Shown here in pieces: positions 5,881-7,018 of a DNA stretch of 7,018 nucleotides; position 1 is the first letter of the stretch, and the number at the start of each line of letters is the position of its first letter. The stretch is from Deltaproteobacteria bacterium. GTDB taxonomy: Bacteria > Desulfobacterota > Desulfobulbia > Desulfobulbales > SURF-16. The stretch is from NCBI GenBank assembly GCA_029939635.1, contig JAOZSN010000065.1, positions 8,433 to 15,450 on the forward strand, written 5' to 3'. The position numbers and the translations under genes were made by a program. The notes beneath the pieces were generated by a model. The model saw only the letters and a list, made by a program, of their open reading frames with translations, was not told the DNA's origin and searched no databases.

Positions 5881-5973
5881 GGGTGGTTGTTTAGTTTAAA
5901 GACGTTTTTAAAAGTCTTGCCATAAATAACACGAAAATAATTCATAAGAGCCTAAAATAGAAGAGGTTCAATT

Positions 5974-7018
5974 TCAGCGGGCCAATTCTTTCTTCACGGC
6001 GTGACCAAGAATTTCAATAGTATATGGTTTCCTGATAAACTGGCCCGCTCCCAGTGCCTTGGCACGTAACACCTCGCTGGATTCTGAAAAGCCACTGATG
6101 ATAATCGCCCTCTGGCCAGGATGGTGGGCGAGGATCTGTTCGTAGGTCTGTCGACCATTGATTCCCGGATCCATAAGCATATCAAGCAACAGCAGGTCTG
6201 CGCTGTTTTTCTCCATGTATTCTACTGCCTCTTCTCCGCTGGTCACCGTTGTTACCTGATAGTTCAGGTGGGTGAGCATCTGTACCGCAATATCGCGCAT
6301 CTGTTCATCATCATCTATGACCAAAATGCTTTCACCATTACCCTGCAGGCCAGTATTTCCTGCGTCTTCTGGGAGTGCAACCGCGGCATTGTCTGCGCTG
6401 GGGAAATAGAGGATAAATTCTGTGCCGTTTTGGTGGCTGATAATGTCAATGCCACCATTATGATCTTCTATGGTATTCCAGACAATAGCCAATCCTAAGC
6501 CCGTGCCGCTGTGGCCCATTTTTTTCTTGGAGAAAAATGGCTCAAAGATATGTTCCTGGTCTTCTGGACTAATGCCTGGGCCGGTATCCCTGATGGCAAG
6601 GACGGCATATTCTCCGGCAGGGATTTCTTGGTAGCCATGCAAGGAGACGGAAATAGTTTCGTGGCGGGTGCAAATTGTCATCTTGCCTGTCTTTTTTATC
6701 GCCTCCATGCCGTTAAGTATTAGGTTGAGGATTGTTTTGTTGAGATGGCTGATAGAGCAGAGGAGCAGTACCTCTGCCGTTGCTGGAGTGAAGGTGATAG
6801 TAATCTCTGGATGCTGGTTGCTGAGGTGGTGATGTTCTGGGCTGTCCAGGTAGCTCTGCACCAGGGATGAGAGATTAGCGGTTTTTTTCTCAGAGGCTGA
6901 TCCCCGGGCAATGGTGAGGAGATCACTAACCTGGTCAGCAGCTTTGGTGCCTGAATCTTTAATGGCCAGTACGGTCTTGCGTAAAGGGCTGTCTTCAGGA
7001 AGCTGCATGAGGAGAAGG
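5974..7018 (-). CDS. Hybrid sensor histidine kinase with receiver domain (partial, C-terminal part)
   Basis: The frame stays open to the right edge, with Leu codons before the first Met in view (7008), so the N-terminus, sensor domain and H-box lie outside. Numbering from that Met, residues 1-40 (LPEDSPLRKTVLAIKDSG) look like the second half of a HisKA dimerisation domain. The HATPase domain follows with N box Asn95/Asn99 (NLILN), G1 DTGPGI (141-146), F box FEPFF and G2 GTGLGLAI (168-175). A receiver domain follows (about 227-342) with acidic Asp232-234, phospho-acceptor Asp276, Ser305 and Lys327 in RKPY. All key receiver residues are present, so it is probably functional. There is no DNA-binding output domain, so signalling would go through a phosphotransfer protein or a separate regulator, or the receiver would tune the kinase. 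It converges on the pentapeptide gene and is not part of that cluster. Confidence 0.93.
   Translation of the reverse strand, partial: LLLMQLPEDSPLRKTVLAIKDSGTKAADQVSDLLTIARGSASEKKTANLSSLVQSYLDSPEHHHLSNQHPEITITFTPATAEVLLLCSISHLNKTILNLILNGMEAIKKTGKMTICTRHETISVSLHGYQEIPAGEYAVLAIRDTGPGISPEDQEHIFEPFFSKKKMGHSGTGLGLAIVWNTIEDHNGGIDIISHQNGTEFILYFPSADNAAVALPEDAGNTGLQGNGESILVIDDDEQMRDIAVQMLTHLNYQVTTVTSGEEAVEYMEKNSADLLLLDMLMDPGINGRQTYEQILAHHPGQRAIIISGFSESSEVLRAKALGAGQFIRKPYTIEILGHAVKKELAR

Noticed and set aside
6121..6498. 125-codon plus-strand ORF opposite the histidine kinase
   Set aside because: It is antisense to a receiver/HATPase region with clear motifs, and its Cys- and Val-rich translation has no family features.

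Overview
The window looks like a piece of a Gram-negative, moderate-GC chromosome, most likely from a deltaproteobacterium (Desulfobacterota, possibly a sulfate reducer of the Desulfobulbales type). This placement is inference from gene style: a myxobacteria-like Ser/Thr kinase with an HRDxxPQN catalytic loop, a histidine kinase-receiver hybrid of a type common in that group, a LysM lipoprotein and an exported pentapeptide protein. No rRNA, tRNA or taxon-specific marker is present to prove it. No CRISPR array or complete insertion sequence was found.

Left part (1-1290): the C-terminal tail of a gene entering from the left ends at 64. It is followed by a basic hypothetical protein (338-658) whose only well-placed ribosome-binding site leads into an ATG with an amber stop at codon 4. 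A strong Rho-independent terminator (705-747) closes that unit. Its 5' arm doubles as a perfect Shine-Dalgarno for a 36-codon hydrophobic ORF of doubtful status. A small five-cysteine protein (870-1061) follows, then an AT-rich interval with a weak promoter candidate.

Centre (1291-5683): three same-strand genes look like a cell-envelope cluster. The first is a membrane Ser/Thr kinase with a cytoplasmic catalytic domain, one transmembrane helix and a TPR-bearing outer segment. The second is a lipoprotein with a LysM-like fold and a proline-rich tail. The third is a 611-residue exported protein made almost entirely of pentapeptide repeats in unbroken register. A 108-bp MITE-like element with imperfect terminal inverted repeats, flanked by 6-bp direct repeats, sits exactly at the stop codon of the lipoprotein gene. 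It separates that gene from the pentapeptide gene. Without it the two genes would be only about 12 nt apart, so they were probably a tight operon.

Right part (5684-7018): a convergent intergenic region carries a tandem hairpin and a short direct repeat, both resembling dispersed repeat elements. The minus strand then carries the C-terminal part of a hybrid histidine kinase (end of the HisKA domain, HATPase, receiver), cut off by the window edge before its H-box.

The most promising candidate system is the kinase, LysM lipoprotein and pentapeptide rod. The proposal that they cooperate in sensing or shaping the envelope rests on gene order and predicted location only.
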